Source of the DNA: Ehretia macrophylla | Taxonomy: Eukaryota > Streptophyta > Magnoliopsida > Boraginales > Ehretiaceae | Direction: 5' to 3' | Length of the DNA: 64,000 nucleotides | Assembly (NCBI GenBank): GCA_037974665.1 | Contig: CM075768.1 | Span: 9,407,501-9,471,500, forward strand | Part shown: in pieces, positions 11,171-23,381 of the stretch | How positions within the stretch are numbered: position 1 is the first letter of the stretch | How the letters are laid out: each line of letters begins with the position of its first letter | Notes under the pieces: generated by a model | What the model saw: only the letters and a program-made list of their open reading frames with translations | What the model was told of the DNA's origin: nothing | Database searches by the model: none | Translations under genes and position numbers: made by a program

Positions 11171-12015
11171 TTGATGTCATTTGATTTTGCTTTTATCTTG
11201 CGTGTGATGAAAGAAATAATGGGGATTACTAACGTGATTTGCCAAGTTTTGCAACAAAAGTCTCAGGACATTTTAAATGCTATGCGTATGGTTTCTAGTA
11301 CAAAATCATTATTGCAAAAGCTCAGAGATGTTGGTTGGGAAATACTCATAGAAAATGTGACATCTTTTTGCTCTCGCCAAAATATACAAGTTCCTGATAT
11401 AAATGTTTCTTACTCTGACATACTTCGATCTCGTCATCAAAAGGATATTATAACAGTGGAACATCATTATCGGGTAGACATATTTACCACTGCTATAGAT
11501 CAACAATTACAAGAGCTACACAGCAGATTTAGTGAGCAAGCAACTGAGCTTCTTACTCTTAGCATGACTTTGAATCCTAGAGATGGTTACAAGTCATTTG
11601 CAAGTAATTGTATTTGCAAACTTGCTGAAAAGTTTTGTCCTTCCGACTTCTCTAAACAAGAGATGATTCATCTAAATTATCAAATGCAACATTATGAGCT
11701 TGAAGTGCCTAATCATCCTGAGTTGAAATATTTGACCAACTTATCAGATCTGTGTAGAGGATTGATGAAAACTAGAAAATAAAAAACTTATCCTTTGGTT
11801 GATAGCTTGATACGGTTGATTTTGACTCTTCCAGTCTCGATAACAACGACAGAACGAGCTTTTCTGCTATGAAAGTTATCAAAACAAGGCTTCATAATTG
11901 GATGGAGGATGACTTTCTCAAAGAAAGTATGATTGTTTATATCGAAAAGGAAATTGCTAAAGATGTTCTTGTTGATACAATAATTGATGAATTCTATTCC
12001 ATGAAGGAGAGATGA
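11171..12015 (+). pseudogene. hAT transposase, catalytic tail and dimerisation domain, frameshifted
   Basis: Frame 11171-11782 encodes 203 residues matching the C-terminal half of TTF/ZMYM-type hAT transposases: IMGITNVICQVLQQKSQDI near residue 17, then EHHYRVDIF near 92 and LNPRDGYKSF near 132. After the TAA at 11780 the same frame runs on with YPLVDSLIRLILTLPVS and TTERAF. A one-base deletion then shifts the frame, and SAMKVIKTRLHNWMEDDFL and MIVYIEKEIAKDV follow to the stop at 12013. TERAFSAM is the hAT dimerisation signature. The upstream deletion, stop and frameshift make it inactive. Confidence 0.88.
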
Positions 12016-12248
12016 GCCCAACTTTATTGACTGAATAAGTAAACACTACTTTACATGATTTTATATATTTTTTTTTGCAAAATGGTATTTTTTACACTTA
12101 TTTATGTTTAAATTTTTTAATTAGTTCTTATTATTTAATTTTAGAATAATTAATTATATTGGTAAAAAATACTGTACAAAAAGCACTGTGCAAAAAAAAA
12201 AATTCGGCCCCCCAATACTAAATTCCTAGCTCCGTCCCTACTTGTGGA

Positions 12249-12304
12249 CCCGTCTAAAATTATTGTACCTATAGGCTGCAAATGGTATACAAGAGAAAGA
12301 AGAC
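12249..12304 (+). pseudogene. Copia reverse-transcriptase fragment (downstream of hAT insertion)
   Basis: The frame NLVD/PSKIIVPIGCKW continues the piece at 10038-10174. After GCKW it reads YTRE or, with one shift, YKRKK, equal to the copia K-W-x-x-K-x-K motif. Similarity ends near 12304, where a second copia element seems to begin without an LTR. Confidence 0.75.
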
Positions 12305-12870
12305 ATGCAAACTTTGAATGCAATTAAAATTAAAAAGAAATTAGAGAAAAATAAAGGAGAAAGAATTTGGCATGAAAAAAAATGTCAAATCCAACATTCA
12401 AGGACCCAATCAACAAGTACCAAATCAAGAGAAAATTTTTATGAATGCAAGAGGAAAAATACCAAGAAATGTGTCTTAAACATATAAGAAACATGGAATG
12501 TGGTACCTCGATAGTGGATGTTCAAGATATATGATAGAAGATAAAAATTTATTCAACACCCTAATAGACACACATGGTAGAACAGTCAAGTTTGGCAAAG
12601 GCAATGAAAGAATAATTGGTATAGAAACTATTAGTAAGAAACCTAACCTTGTAATTGGTAATGTTTTGTATGTTGAAGGCTTGAATCATAGCTTGTTAAT
12701 CACAAGTCAACTTTGTGATAATAATGTTACAATTGTTTTTAGTTCAAAAGATTGTATTGTTAATTCAAATGATAAGTCATTAATTTGTTGCTCAAAGGAA
12801 AAATAATACTTATGTTATTAAGTTTAGTGACTTTTGTTCTCAAAATATTACATCTTATGGCTGAAAATGA
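12305..12870 (+). pseudogene. Copia gag tail and protease remnant (SIRE-like)
   Basis: 12305-12487 is a lysine/asparagine-rich frame, probably the end of gag. 12498-12806 encodes 102 residues beginning WYLDSGCSRYM, the aspartic protease active site (D-S-G) of Ty1/copia, followed by VKFGKGNERIIG and a V-L-Y-V-E-G-L-N-H-S-L-L stretch typical of the domain's end. It processes the polyprotein in active elements. There is no 5' LTR or complete gag upstream, so the element is truncated here. Confidence 0.82.
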
Positions 12871-13870
12871 GTCTTCATATTTATGGCATAGACGTCTTGG
12901 TCATGTAGGAATTAAATTATTGTAAAATATTTACAAAGAAAATTTAGTACATGGATTGCCTGAATTAAAATTTGAAAAACAAACATTATGTGATGCTTGC
13001 GTAAAAGAAAAATATTTGAGAAGCTTATTCAAACCTAAAACATAAATTTACACTTTAGAGCCCCTACAATTATTACATAGGGATCTTTATGGGGATATCA
13101 GAATAGCTAGTATAAGTGGAAAAATTATGTATTTGTTGTTGTTTATGATGATACTCGTTACACATGAACAATGTGTCTTGCTTGTAAAAATGTTGCAATA
13201 AAAGAGATTGTTAAGTTGTGCAAAAGAATAAAAAATGAAACAAAAATAGGATAATACAAATTAGAAGTGGCAGAGGTATAGAATTTGAAGGAGAATTCGA
13301 AACATTTTGTGAAGAAAAAATATATGGTCATAATTTCTTAGTACCAAAAACACCTCAACAAAATGGAGTTATTGAAAGTAAGAATAGAACCTTGCAAGAA
13401 ATGAGCAGGATCATGTTGAATGAGTTCAACTTTTGGGTTGAAGCAGTCAATAACTTGCTACATCATCAACAAAATATACATAAAAGAAGATTTGAGTAAA
13501 ACTCCATATGAGCTTTGGTATGGTAAAACACCTAATATTAGTTATTTCAGAGTCTTTGGTTGTAGATGTTGTATCTTAAATACAAAAGAAAATTTGGATA
13601 AGTTCAAGGTATTTTCTAGGGATATTTGACCAAAAGTAAGGCATATAGAATTTACAACAAGAGAACTCACATAGTAGAAGAATCATTTCTTGTGAAATTT
13701 GATAAAGGTGAACTTGGAAGACAATTTGAAATTCAATATGATAAAGAGGATAAAGAAAAAATTGAAGAAATTCAAAGAAAGCTTCAAAATAATTGCAAAA
13801 CGAAGAAGAGGTTGAGGATGCTTCAAGTAGATTAAATCAATGTGAAGATCTTCCTAAGGCATGAAAATTC
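12871..13870 (+). pseudogene. Copia integrase remnant
   Basis: The GAG-pre-integrase/zinc region reads LWHRRLGHVGIK near 12884 (H-x-H) and LCDACVKEK near 12990 (CxxC). The core follows with LLHRDLYGDIRI, then TPQQNGVIESKNRTLQEM near 13350, and later YELWYGKTPNISYFRVFGC near 13510. The second frame 13626-13835 continues with the I-Y-N-x-R-T-x-x-V-x-E-S motif. Several stops and frameshifts break it. The catalytic Glu region (V-I-E-x-K-N-R) is still recognisable. Confidence 0.8.
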
Positions 13871-14860
13871 AAGAAATCATATCCAGAAGATCAAATTTTG
13901 AGTGACATTGAAGAAGGAGTAAAAATAAGAAAGCAACTACAAGATGCTATGGCAACAACAACATTTTTATACCAAACTGTCCCTAAGACAATAGATGAAG
14001 CTTTGAAGGATAGGAGCTGAATTGAAGCAATGCAAGAAGAATTAAATCAATTCAAAATATATGATGTTTGAGACTTAGTTCATTTACCCAAGGATCAAAC
14101 TATTATCTCTCACATACTTATTCAAGCGGCAAAACACACATGTCTGTAAAGACTACTCGTTCTCTTGCAGATTTAGCTTCATCGTCCATAGTAGAAGAAA
14201 ATAGGTATTCATAAACAAATTGAATAAGCAAGGAAAAGTGGTAAGAAACAAATCAAGGTTGGTAGATCAAGGATCTTCTCAAGAATAAGGAATCGACTAT
14301 GATGAAACCTTCGTACAAATGGCAAGCCTTGAATCAATAAGAATTCTCTTAGCCTATACTTGCTTTAAAGATTTTATTTTTTCCAATGAATGTTAATTCT
14401 GCATTTTTATAGTGCTTTATAGATAAAGAAGTCTATGTTGCACAAGCCCATGGTTTTAAAGATCCCATATATAATAACTATGTTTTTAAATTAGAAAAGA
14501 CTTTATATGGATTAAAACAAGCACCTAGAGCATGGTATGATAAATTAAGCATTTTTTAATTGAAAATGATATTTGTAGTGGTAAGTAGACACTACTCTTT
14601 TATCAAGTATAGAAGCTCCCATATTTTCCTTGTTCAAATCTATATTGATGACATTACTTTTGGATTCACTGATAATTCTTTGTGCAAGGAATTTTAAGCT
14701 TTAATGGAAAATAAATTTGAGATAAGTATGATAGGATAGTTAAACTTCATCTTAGGATTGCAGATAAAACAAATTGAAGAATGAATTTATATCTCTCAAA
14801 CCAAACACATCAAGGAGTTGCTAAAGAAATACAATATTGAAGGAAAAAGTAGAAATGTTA
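13871..14860 (+). pseudogene. Copia reverse transcriptase remnant
   Basis: Recognisable in broken frames are IEAMQEELNQF near 14020, KVYVAQAHGF-like text near 14430, KTLYGLKQAPRAWYDKL near 14500 (a copia signature), and IYIDDITFG near 14640, the Y-x-D-D catalytic motif. Many stops interrupt it. It belongs to the same element as the protease and integrase upstream. Confidence 0.82.
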
Positions 14861-15477
14861 CTACACCACTAAACACAAATTAAAAATTAAGCAAGGATGC
14901 AAGTGGAAAAAGTGTTGATCAAACTAAATATAAAGAATGATTGGTAGTCTTCTCTATTTAACTACTAGTAGATATCCAATTTGTAGTATACCTATGTGCT
15001 AGATTTCAGAGTAATCCAAAAAAGTCAACCTTACTACAATAAAAAGATTTTTTTAGATACCTAAGAGAAACTCTTAATTTAGTTCTTTTCTTTCCTAAAA
15101 ATATTGATTTTAGACTTGTCGATATATTGATTCTGATTATGGATGAAGCTTAGGTGATACAAAGAGTACGTTCGAAACTTTCCAATTTCTTGAAAATTGT
15201 TTAGTTTCATGGTTCTCAAATAAACAAAATAGCATAGCATTATCAACAGTTGAAATAGAATATATCTCAGCTACAATGTGTTGCACTCAAATGCTTTGAA
15301 TAAAATGTACACTTCAATATTATAAGCAAAAGTTTGATTATACTCCTATAATGTGTGATAATACATTTGTTATAACTACATTACTTAATCGTATGCATCA
15401 TAGTAGAGCTACACATATACAAATTAGGCATAATACTCTTAGAGATTATGTGAAAAGTGGTTTGATTAAAATGAAAT
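14861..15477 (+). pseudogene. Copia RNase H remnant, interrupted by element B
   Basis: The text SWFSNKQNSIALSTVEIEYI near 15210 and ATHIQIRHNTLRDYVKSG near 15405 are typical copia RNase H motifs. At 15477 the frame breaks off after K-S-G-L-I-K-M-K at the left LTR of element B. The missing end, VPTSDQIANIFSKSL, resumes in the matching frame at 57467, about 42 kb downstream. Confidence 0.9.
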
Positions 15478-17705
15478 TGTTATGCCCCGACCTCAACCCC
15501 AATCTAGAAGTCAAGACCAGACGTGATGTATGAGGAAAAACGGACAGAGTCTCCTCTGTACTACAATCATTCCAACACCAGTACAAGAAAACACAATACC
15601 AACAACAACTGCATAAGAATACATTTCCAAAGTCTAATCCAAGCATCGCACACTACACATAACATTCCTTAACTTAAACCTTATCAAAGCAAGTCTAAGG
15701 AAAACATGACTAATAGGACTTCCAAGTACCATGGCACTAGCTAACTTTAGCTTTAGTTACAAGTTCTCCAAAGGATACAACCATATACAAGACTTGCCAA
15801 GTTCAAAATAGATTAAATGTACATTTCAAAGTCACATGAAACCATTAAAATCCTCTTGACAACATCAAGACAAAACTATGATCTATCACGTGCAAAATGG
15901 TGCTTCGGTGCAAAGTAGACTATACAACATGCAAGACACATCATAATCCATATCTTTAGATCATAGCAAAACGTTATCCAACCTTTCAAGCAAGCAAGGA
16001 AAGAAACTTATGTCTTCTTCTTGAGGGGCCACCAAGGCCTTACCTAAAATTCTTGAACAAATGGGGTGAGCAACCCCATGCTCAGTAAGGAAGCGAGTAA
16101 TATGGGGAGGTTTTGAAAACCTTTTCGTGAATGCACATATGCCAATTAATATGTAACAACAATAGGTAATCTTAAAATAAGTAGCACATGATAATAAGAA
16201 GCAATGAACATTCAATCAAGCTCATGAAACTATATAATCACTTTGAAAAGGATACGTTTTCATATCCATGTCCTTTGCTCCAATGCATTTACGATATCAA
16301 CATTCCACTTATACCACAGGTGGGTGTACTCTGGATGTACCCCGATAGCTTACGACCCAACACCCTAAGGCCTTCAATGACCAAACGAGTGAGGTAATAA
16401 GACGCGAAGGTATTGCAACCAATCATTGGCAAGCCCAATGCCGCCCAATGAAGACACAACACTACTGTGCCTCGCTTAAGGTTGTAACTTTCACTAACGC
16501 TCAATAATCACTTAGATACAAATTCAATAAGCACATAAACTAATGGGACAACAAAGTAGGTTGCCCCTCAAGCAATTAATCAAGTAATAACATTTCATAA
16601 CATTTACATGAACACTACTACAATCCATTCACATGCTACAACCAATAGAATATCTATCTCATGCATTTTCTCATTTTCAATGGCTAGTAGCTTGCACTTG
16701 GAAGTAGCTCAACAACAATTCAACATTTAGCTAGTTATCAACACAAAGATAGGAGCATTTCAATTAGAAATTTATAGCTAAGTGCAAGCTAAGTGTTAAC
16801 CATGACGTAACTAGCACATAACACATTGCATTGCATAAAAGGGGATAAGGGGAAAAGGGCTTGGCTGCTGCCGGCGGTAATCCCACGTCAGAGGTTATCC
16901 AGTGCTAGCAAGTAGCACAGCGCTAGGCAGTCAACCCTCACAACACACACACACAAGCACATAGCTCAAATAACTTGATTTGCTTCCATTTATATGTATG
17001 CATAGGTCATATGCTTACATTTTCATGTATCTAAAAGCCTTGTATCTCATTCTTGAGCTAAAATACTCTCTTAAACATTCTTACAAACATTTAAACTACA
17101 CAATACATATTCATGTTCATCTACCAACAACAACAATTAACACACATAGCTTCTAAGTTTCTAAGGCATACAACACTAGCAATTCACATTTTCTTCATCA
17201 TAATCACTTTAGCATATGAATATATAGCTTAAACTTCTATTTTACACCATATACATAAACTTACCAACATTTAAACTACAAGAAAAATGCACAAATCATG
17301 CTCACCTATTCTGGGTTAAAATTTCAAGGTAGAGCAAGAGATTGAGCTAGCAAGGCCAATTTTTCCCTCTCTTCTTCTTCTCTCTCGGGTCAGCCCTAGC
17401 TCTCTACCCTCTTTTCTTTTTTCTTCTTTCTTCACCCAATCTCACCTCTCTTTCTTGCTTCTCTTTATTTTGTTTTTTTTTGTTTAGTCTACTTTTAGTG
17501 GTTATACTAAGTCAAAGCTAGTCAAGACTTTGGGTAGAAAAATCTAAATGCCAATGCTAGCTTACAAGATGTATTTGTTCACTAACTAACTATTAGAATG
17601 CATTTAACGATTCAAATAGCAAAAGCGAGTCAATTAAATGCAAATTGAATAAATACAAATAATAAAATAATAAAATTATTATTATTTTCGGGTCTGGGTC
17701 TCACA
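15478..17705 (-). mobile_element. Element B 3' LTR (2228 bp)
   Basis: It starts TGTTATGCCCCGACC and ends GGGTCTGGGTCTCACA, matching the right LTR at 45160 (TGTCACGTCCCGACC) and 57461 (GGGTCTGGGTCTCACA). It is followed by the polypurine tract of the minus strand at 17706-17720. The two LTRs are easily aligned but carry many substitutions, so B is older than A. Confidence 0.88.
16044..16084 (-). other. Conserved LTR hairpin plus acceptor-like AG (family B)
   Basis: On the plus strand the arms are TGAGCA (16067-16072) and TGCTCA (16079-16084), a perfect pair. On the minus strand the hairpin is followed after 21 nt by AATTTTAG/GTA (AG at 16045-16044). A GTGAG donor-like site is at 17305-17301. 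Confidence 0.55.
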
Positions 17706-17720
17706 TCCTCTCCCCCTTAA
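17706..17720 (-). promoter_or_regulatory. Polypurine tract of element B
   Basis: The minus strand reads TTAAGGGGGAGAGGA immediately before the 3' LTR start TGTGAGACCC. This is the plus-strand primer site of LTR retrotransposons. Confidence 0.8.
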
Positions 17721-17749
17721 ACTAATTTCGTCCCAAAATTCTTACTTAA

Positions 17750-19093
17750 TTCTCAAAATAACTCAGGATGTTGCTGCTCAATCTGGTCCCGCCTTTTCCA
17801 AGTAGCATCTTTGATCTCATGATGATTTCACAGTACTTTAACCATTGGGATCTTCTTGGTGCACAGCTCCTGAACTTTTTGATCTAGAATACGAACAGAT
17901 TTCTCTTTATATGACAAGTTCTCATTGAGCTGTAATGGCTCTAGCTCAAGCACATGTGACGGATCAAGATGATATTTTGCAGCATGGATACATGAAACAC
18001 ATCATGAAGCTTTGAAAGACTAAGTGGCAAAGCCAGGTGATACGCCAACTTACCAACCCTTTTTTAGGATTTCAAAGGGTCCAACATATCTCGAACTCAG
18101 TTTCCTACCTTTACCATGTCAAATCAAACCCTTTCGGGGAGATATTTTCAAGAAAACTTGTTCACCAATTTCAAATTCCAAGTCCTGCCTACGTCTGTCG
18201 GTATAACTCTTATGCCTGCTTTATGCCGTAAGCATTCTTTTACGGATGATATACACATTGTTAATCATTTTAAACAGTTCAGGCAACACAGTCAGATCAA
18301 CTGTTTTCATTTCACCAACCTCATCCCAGTATAGTGGAGATCGACATTTACGACCATACAAAGCCTCATAGAGAGTCATGCCAATAGTAGCTTGGTAACT
18401 ATTGTTATATGCGAACTCCGTTAGAGGTAAATATTTCTCTAAACTTTTTCTGAAATCCAAAACACAAGCCCTCAGCATATCCTCAAGTATCAGAATAGTT
18501 GTCTTTGATTACCCATCGGTCTGAGGATGATAAGTTATGCTAAAATTCAGTTTAGTACCCAATGACACCTGCAACCGCTGCCATAATAGAGATGGGAATC
18601 GAGGATCTATATCTGATACAATACTTGCTGGCATCCCATGGAGTTTCACAATATTTGCAACATACAAATCCGTGAATTTCTCAAGACTGTCATGCTTGTT
18701 CATCGGGATAAAATGAACAATCTTCATTAATCTGTCTACCACAACCCATACAGCATCAAAAACCCTTGGTATTCTCGGTAGATCAATAATGAAATCCATA
18801 GTAACGTGTTCCCATTTCCATCTAGGAATAGCCAAAGGTTATAACAAACCTGTTGGTCGTTGGTGTTATGCTTTAACTCGCTAACAAGTCAAGCAGCAAG
18901 ATACAAATTCAGCAATCACCCTTTTCATATTATTCCACCAGTAGTGTTGTTTCAGATCTCGGAAAATTTTAGTGCCACTAGGATGAATAGTGTATCTAGA
19001 ATTGTGAGCCTTATCAAGAATCTCTTTCTTCAAGTTTGGATCATTAGGGACAAAAATTCTGTTTCTGAAGCATAGAATACCATCATCATGCAC
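17750..19093 (-). pseudogene. Element B integrase with degenerate chromodomain
   Basis: In coding order: the zinc region 18881-19093 (HNSRYTIHPSGTKIFRD, then CCLTC); the core 18509-18835 with MDFIIDLPR and IVSDIDPRF (the two Asp); a stop after YHPQTDG at 18508; then 18221-18478 (ACVLDFRKSLEKYLPLTEFA). The expected catalytic Glu in G-Q-S-E-R is read as stop-S-K. The C-terminus, about 17750-17960, still reads VRILDQKVQEL and IKDATWKRRDQIEQQHPELF, like the C-terminal chromodomain of Tekay-type chromoviruses. It is inactive. Confidence 0.85.
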
Positions 19094-19448
19094 TCTAAAT
19101 TTCGACTCTCCCCCTTGGATTCGTTCCTGAATTTTCTAAAGTTATGGATCATTCTGCTAAGCTTCACGAATCCGAGACAATAACAAAGGTCAACTTGCAG
19201 ACTTGCACACAGAATCCCAACTTGAGTAGCTTTCGGCCCCCACAAACTGATCTTCTCAGCTAACTCCCAACTCTTGATTATCATACTTGTAATGCTTGCT
19301 TTTCGGCTAAGTGTTTTAGCCACAACATTAGCTTTTCCTGGTGAGTAATTGATAGCACAATTTTAATCATCCAATAGCTCCATCCAGCGCCTCTCCCTCA
19401 TATTCAATTCTTTATGTGAAAACATATATTTCAAACTCTTGTGATCAG
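19094..19448 (-). pseudogene. Element B RNase H end and linker, cut by element A
   Basis: Minus frame 19030-19323 starts near the RNase H terminus with AKTLSRKASI (normally A-D-A-L-S-R-K). The sequence to 19448 is the [16 protein letters not shown] region in broken frame. It stops at the TSD ATCAG (19444-19448) of element A, and the missing upstream half is at 31882. Confidence 0.75.
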
Positions 19449-21898
19449 TGTAACGCCCCATCTCGACCCCTCCTACGATCAATCAGGACGCAACGGAATT
19501 TCGGTAGTATAACGACAGTAATTAGGACTCCGAGCCTCTAAACCAACCTCTTCGAAACCCATACATCCAACTCCACAATAATTCAACATTTTACAACACA
19601 ACCACAATATACAATAAACATTCTTTACCATTGTATCCATAAGTTATATGCCTCCATTCCAACATCATACATTTACTATATAACAAACATTCCCCAAATA
19701 GATTATAACCAATCTAGTAGTCTAATCATATTCCAAAACAAGACCACTAAACTAGTAACATTTAATCCATTATCATTACAACATCTTATATAACATGAAC
19801 TTCTAAATAAATACATACCAACTAGTTTTAATATATAAGATAACAAAAAGTACAACATCAAATATCAAGGACAAGACTCTGGCACGTAGGACTCATCCAC
19901 ATATGGCACATAATCCTCTTTTGGAGGCACGTACCCATAATCAGGCTCAGTAACACATGTATGTATGCAATAATTGAGAGTGAGCTTATATAAAACAAGC
20001 CTAGTGAGGATTCAATAGATCTCTAACAGTATTTACTATACTCCTTGGAAATCATCCTTTGAGTAGTAAACACACAACAATCATTAATAACGATATAAAC
20101 ACATTAACTATAATGACCAATCAATAAAGGATACTCTAGTTGGTGTAGCTCCAAACGCCATCACGATCTCAACCGTTCTTCTTGTAACTCCCCATTACTC
20201 ACGCACCCGAGGTACCTCTCTAGCTCCGCCCTCCATGACACCTCCGTCATACGAGCTGGGGGTAGCCTATAGTAGTCATGCCGGTTTCAACCCGACAGCC
20301 CGATGTTGCCCGAGAGGTGGCACACACATACCAAGACTCAGCAATAATAATAAATATTCAATCACATGAGGACAACCTTTTCCGTTGACTATCTCCCGGT
20401 TCATCAATAATCAATAATCAATTAATCATCAATCAATTAATAACATTTCAACAACATAACATCAATTAATCAGTTAACAACTAAACAACTAAGTTAGATG
20501 ACAAAGTAGGCTATCCAACTTAACATGCATTAAACCACACAATCAAACCCTAGTCTAACCATTAACAACTCACAATTCAATCACTCAAACACCACACAAA
20601 CAACTAAAGGCATATATCAACATTTTAAAGAAAAACAACCTATACTTCTAATAATCATAACTTAGATTCTACTAATCCAAACAACTCCAAACCAGTTTCT
20701 ATCACTCACCCACTCAATCAACAACATTAGCCCCCTCAGAAACCAACCATAAATCGTCCAAATCAAGCCCAACAACCCTTAAACCTCAATGCACCTAGGC
20801 TGAAATTTCTGAACTTTTACACCAACATTATAATCAAAATTTCGGCATTACAACATTACTACCACGTATTTAACAAACTTTTACGAGCTAACAGCAATCG
20901 ATTCCAACCACCACAACTCCAGATATTCAACAAATAGCCAACAACTCAACTTTTAATACCCGAAAATAAAATTCATGCTACAACGGTTCAAATCTTATAT
21001 AAACGCATATAAACGATCCTTAACATGCACTAAGCAATAATATAACATCAATTCAACATTTTAACGGTTCAAAAGTCAATTATATGCAAAACATAAAAAT
21101 GAAATTTTGAGATCTAGAATTTTTCTCTCACCTTTGATGTGTTATGAAGTTAGAAAGATGCTCAATGAATGCCCAACAAGTGAATTCAAGCTTTGGTTGA
21201 TGAAGTTTGGCCTTCAAATTCAATTTCTAATGAAAAATCTCTTTGAAAACTTGAAGAAAACTCTATGTTTTTCTCTCTAATGGCTCTCGGCCATGTGTGT
21301 GTGCAAGAGTGTGTTTTGTGAGCTTTCTATTGTGTGTTGATGCTAATATACTCGAGGCCAAATAAATTAAAAGAAAGTCAAAAGTGGAAACTAGTTTATT
21401 TTTAGTATTTTCTTGTCTTTTAATTCTATTTTTAGACTATTTCTTGCTCAAATATTAAATTGACACTTAAACTAATTCTAGATAATATATTTTAGGTGAC
21501 AAAGAGTTTTATATTCAAACATTTCCACCCGAGTCGGCTTAAAACTCAATTTCTTGCAAAAAAAAGTGTAAAAACCTTTAAAATTCCAAAACCGATTCCA
21601 AATCTGTTTTAATCAAACACGGGTCTATTAATACCCGAGGAATAGGTTTTAAAATGTTTAAAGCACATCTCTAAAAAATTTAGTGGACAGGTGTTCAAAA
21701 TACTATTCACTAAAACCGGCGATAAAATTTATGGTGCCGATTTTGATGAAAATTTTATAAATGCACACATAGCATGTATTAGGAGTATAAATCACATTTT
21801 TAGCACATTCTAATTAATATAACATATATGTAGGTCAAATCATGCAAATCTAGGCAAAACAAGCAAATCGAGGTAAAGGAAAAATATGGGGTCTCACA
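19449..21898 (-). mobile_element. Element A 3' LTR
   Basis: TGTAACGCCCC ... GGGGTCTCACA. It has the GGAATTTCGG block near 19495 and the ATTTATAAGC-like hairpin near 19985, which is slightly decayed. The acceptor-like CAG seen in other copies is CAT here. The donor-like GTGAG is at 21131-21127. The sequence after 21898 is the minus-strand polypurine tract. Confidence 0.93.
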
Positions 21899-21912
21899 TT
21901 CTCCCCCCCTTA
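21899..21912 (-). promoter_or_regulatory. Polypurine tract of element A
   Basis: The minus strand reads AAGGGGGGGAGAA directly before the LTR start TGTGAGACC. Confidence 0.85.
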
Positions 21913-21982
21913 AAGAAATTTCATCCCCGAAATTCTTATTTGCTGTACAGAAAAGATCTGGGTACTGTTGCTGCATCTGATC

Positions 21983-23330
21983 TCACCTCTCCCAAGTAGC
22001 CTCCTCAATCCCGTGATGCTTCCACAATACTTTGACCATCAGAATCTTCTTCAATCTCAGTTCCCGTTCCATCTGATCAAGAATGCGAATCGGCCTCTCA
22101 TCATAAGTCAGATTCTCACAAAGCTGTAACGGCTCTGGCCCTAGAATATGAGAAGGATCCGGATTATATTTCCGCAAATTAGACATGTGAAAGACATCGT
22201 AGACATTAGAGAAGTTCTCCGGTAAAGCCAACCGATATGCTAACTTACCAACCCTGCCGGTAATCTCAAACGGCCCTGCAAACCTCGGACTCAGCTTTTC
22301 GCCTTTACCATATCGACCAAACCCCTTACGAGGAGACAATCTCAAGAAAACCCAACCCCCGACTGTAAACTCCAAGTCCTGACGACGCTTATCAGCATAA
22401 CTCTTGAATCTGCTCTGCGCTGTAAGAATTCTCTGCCTGATCAACTGAACATTCTCAATCTTCTCTAGAAGCTCTGGCATAATAGTCAGATCAATAGTCT
22501 TCATCTCCCCTACTTTATCCCAATATAAAGGTGAACGACACTTACAGCCGTAGAGAGCTGCAAAAGGTGTCATCCCAATAGTAGCTTGATAACTATTGTT
22601 ATAGGCAAACTCGGCAAGTGGTAGATGTTTCTCTCAGTTCTTCCCGAAGTCTAGAACACAAGCCCTGAGCATATCCTCCAGAATCTGAATAGTCCTCTCA
22701 GACTGACCGTCGGTCTGTGGATGATACGTGGTGCTGAAGTTTAAGTGAGTACCCAAAGTCTCCTGAAGTTTTTCCCACAAATGAGAAGTAAACCGAGGAT
22801 CTCGATTTGAGACAATACTAGATGGAATTCCATGAAGTCTAACAATCTGATCCAAATAAAGATCTGCCAACTTTGCAACCTTATTCCCTAACCTTATCGG
22901 AATGAAATGTGCTGACTTCGTCAAACGGTCCACGACAACCCAAACTGCATCATTACCTCTCGGTGTTCTAGGCAAACCAGTGACGAAGTCCATCGTAATA
23001 TGCTCATATTTCCACTCTGGTATAGCCAATGGCTGAAGCAAACCTGTAGGTCGTTGATGCCCGGCTTTCACTCGTTGACAAGTTTTGATCTAGATACAAA
23101 CTGAGCAACTTCCCTCTTCATATTATTCATCCAGTAATGTTGCTTCAAATCCCGATACATCTTGTTTCCACCAGGATGAATGGTGTACTTAGAATTATGA
23201 GCCTTTTCCAGAATACCTCGCCTCAAGCCCGGTTCATCGGAACACAAACCCTGTGCCGAAACCGAAGAATACTATCCTCATGTAATTTGAAGTCAGACTG
23301 AACATTTGTGATCTGATCCTTGATCTTCTG
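21983..23330 (-). pseudogene. Element A integrase with degenerate chromodomain
   Basis: The N-terminal zinc region (23072-23330) is frameshifted. The core 22634-23071 is open and keeps the whole D-D-E set: MDFVTGLPR, IVSNRDPRFTS and [19 protein letters not shown] stop after DFGKN and a lost segment separate it from 21983-22573, which reads [29 protein letters not shown] and VYDVFHMSNLRKY. It ends ILDQMERELRLKK ... GIEEATWER, the chromodomain-like tail of Tekay/Del elements. Integration activity needs one protein, so the stops make it dead. Confidence 0.9.
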
Positions 23331-23381
23331 AAGTTTAACATCAAGCTACTGAGCTTCTCTGATCTGAGACAACAATAAAGG

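Larger units (their letters stand above)
10175..12240 (+). mobile_element. hAT-superfamily DNA transposon (2066 bp), TSD CTTGTGGA
   Basis: An 8 bp duplication CTTGTGGA (10167-10174 and 12241-12248) is diagnostic of hAT. Terminal inverted repeats are imperfect: the left end is CAAGGACGATGC and the right end read inward is TAGGGACGGAGC. Both subterminal regions carry runs of G/C, as in plant hATs encoding TTF-type zinc-finger transposases. The target lies exactly in a copia reverse-transcriptase codon run, and deleting the element restores the W-x-L-V-D-P-S-K frame. The transposase inside is deleted and frameshifted, so the copy is non-autonomous. Confidence 0.92.

Noticed and set aside
18024-18334. 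Several plus-strand frames over the integrase of element B, and similar ones over A and D
   Set aside because: They are shadows of the minus-strand pol sequence, without any domain.
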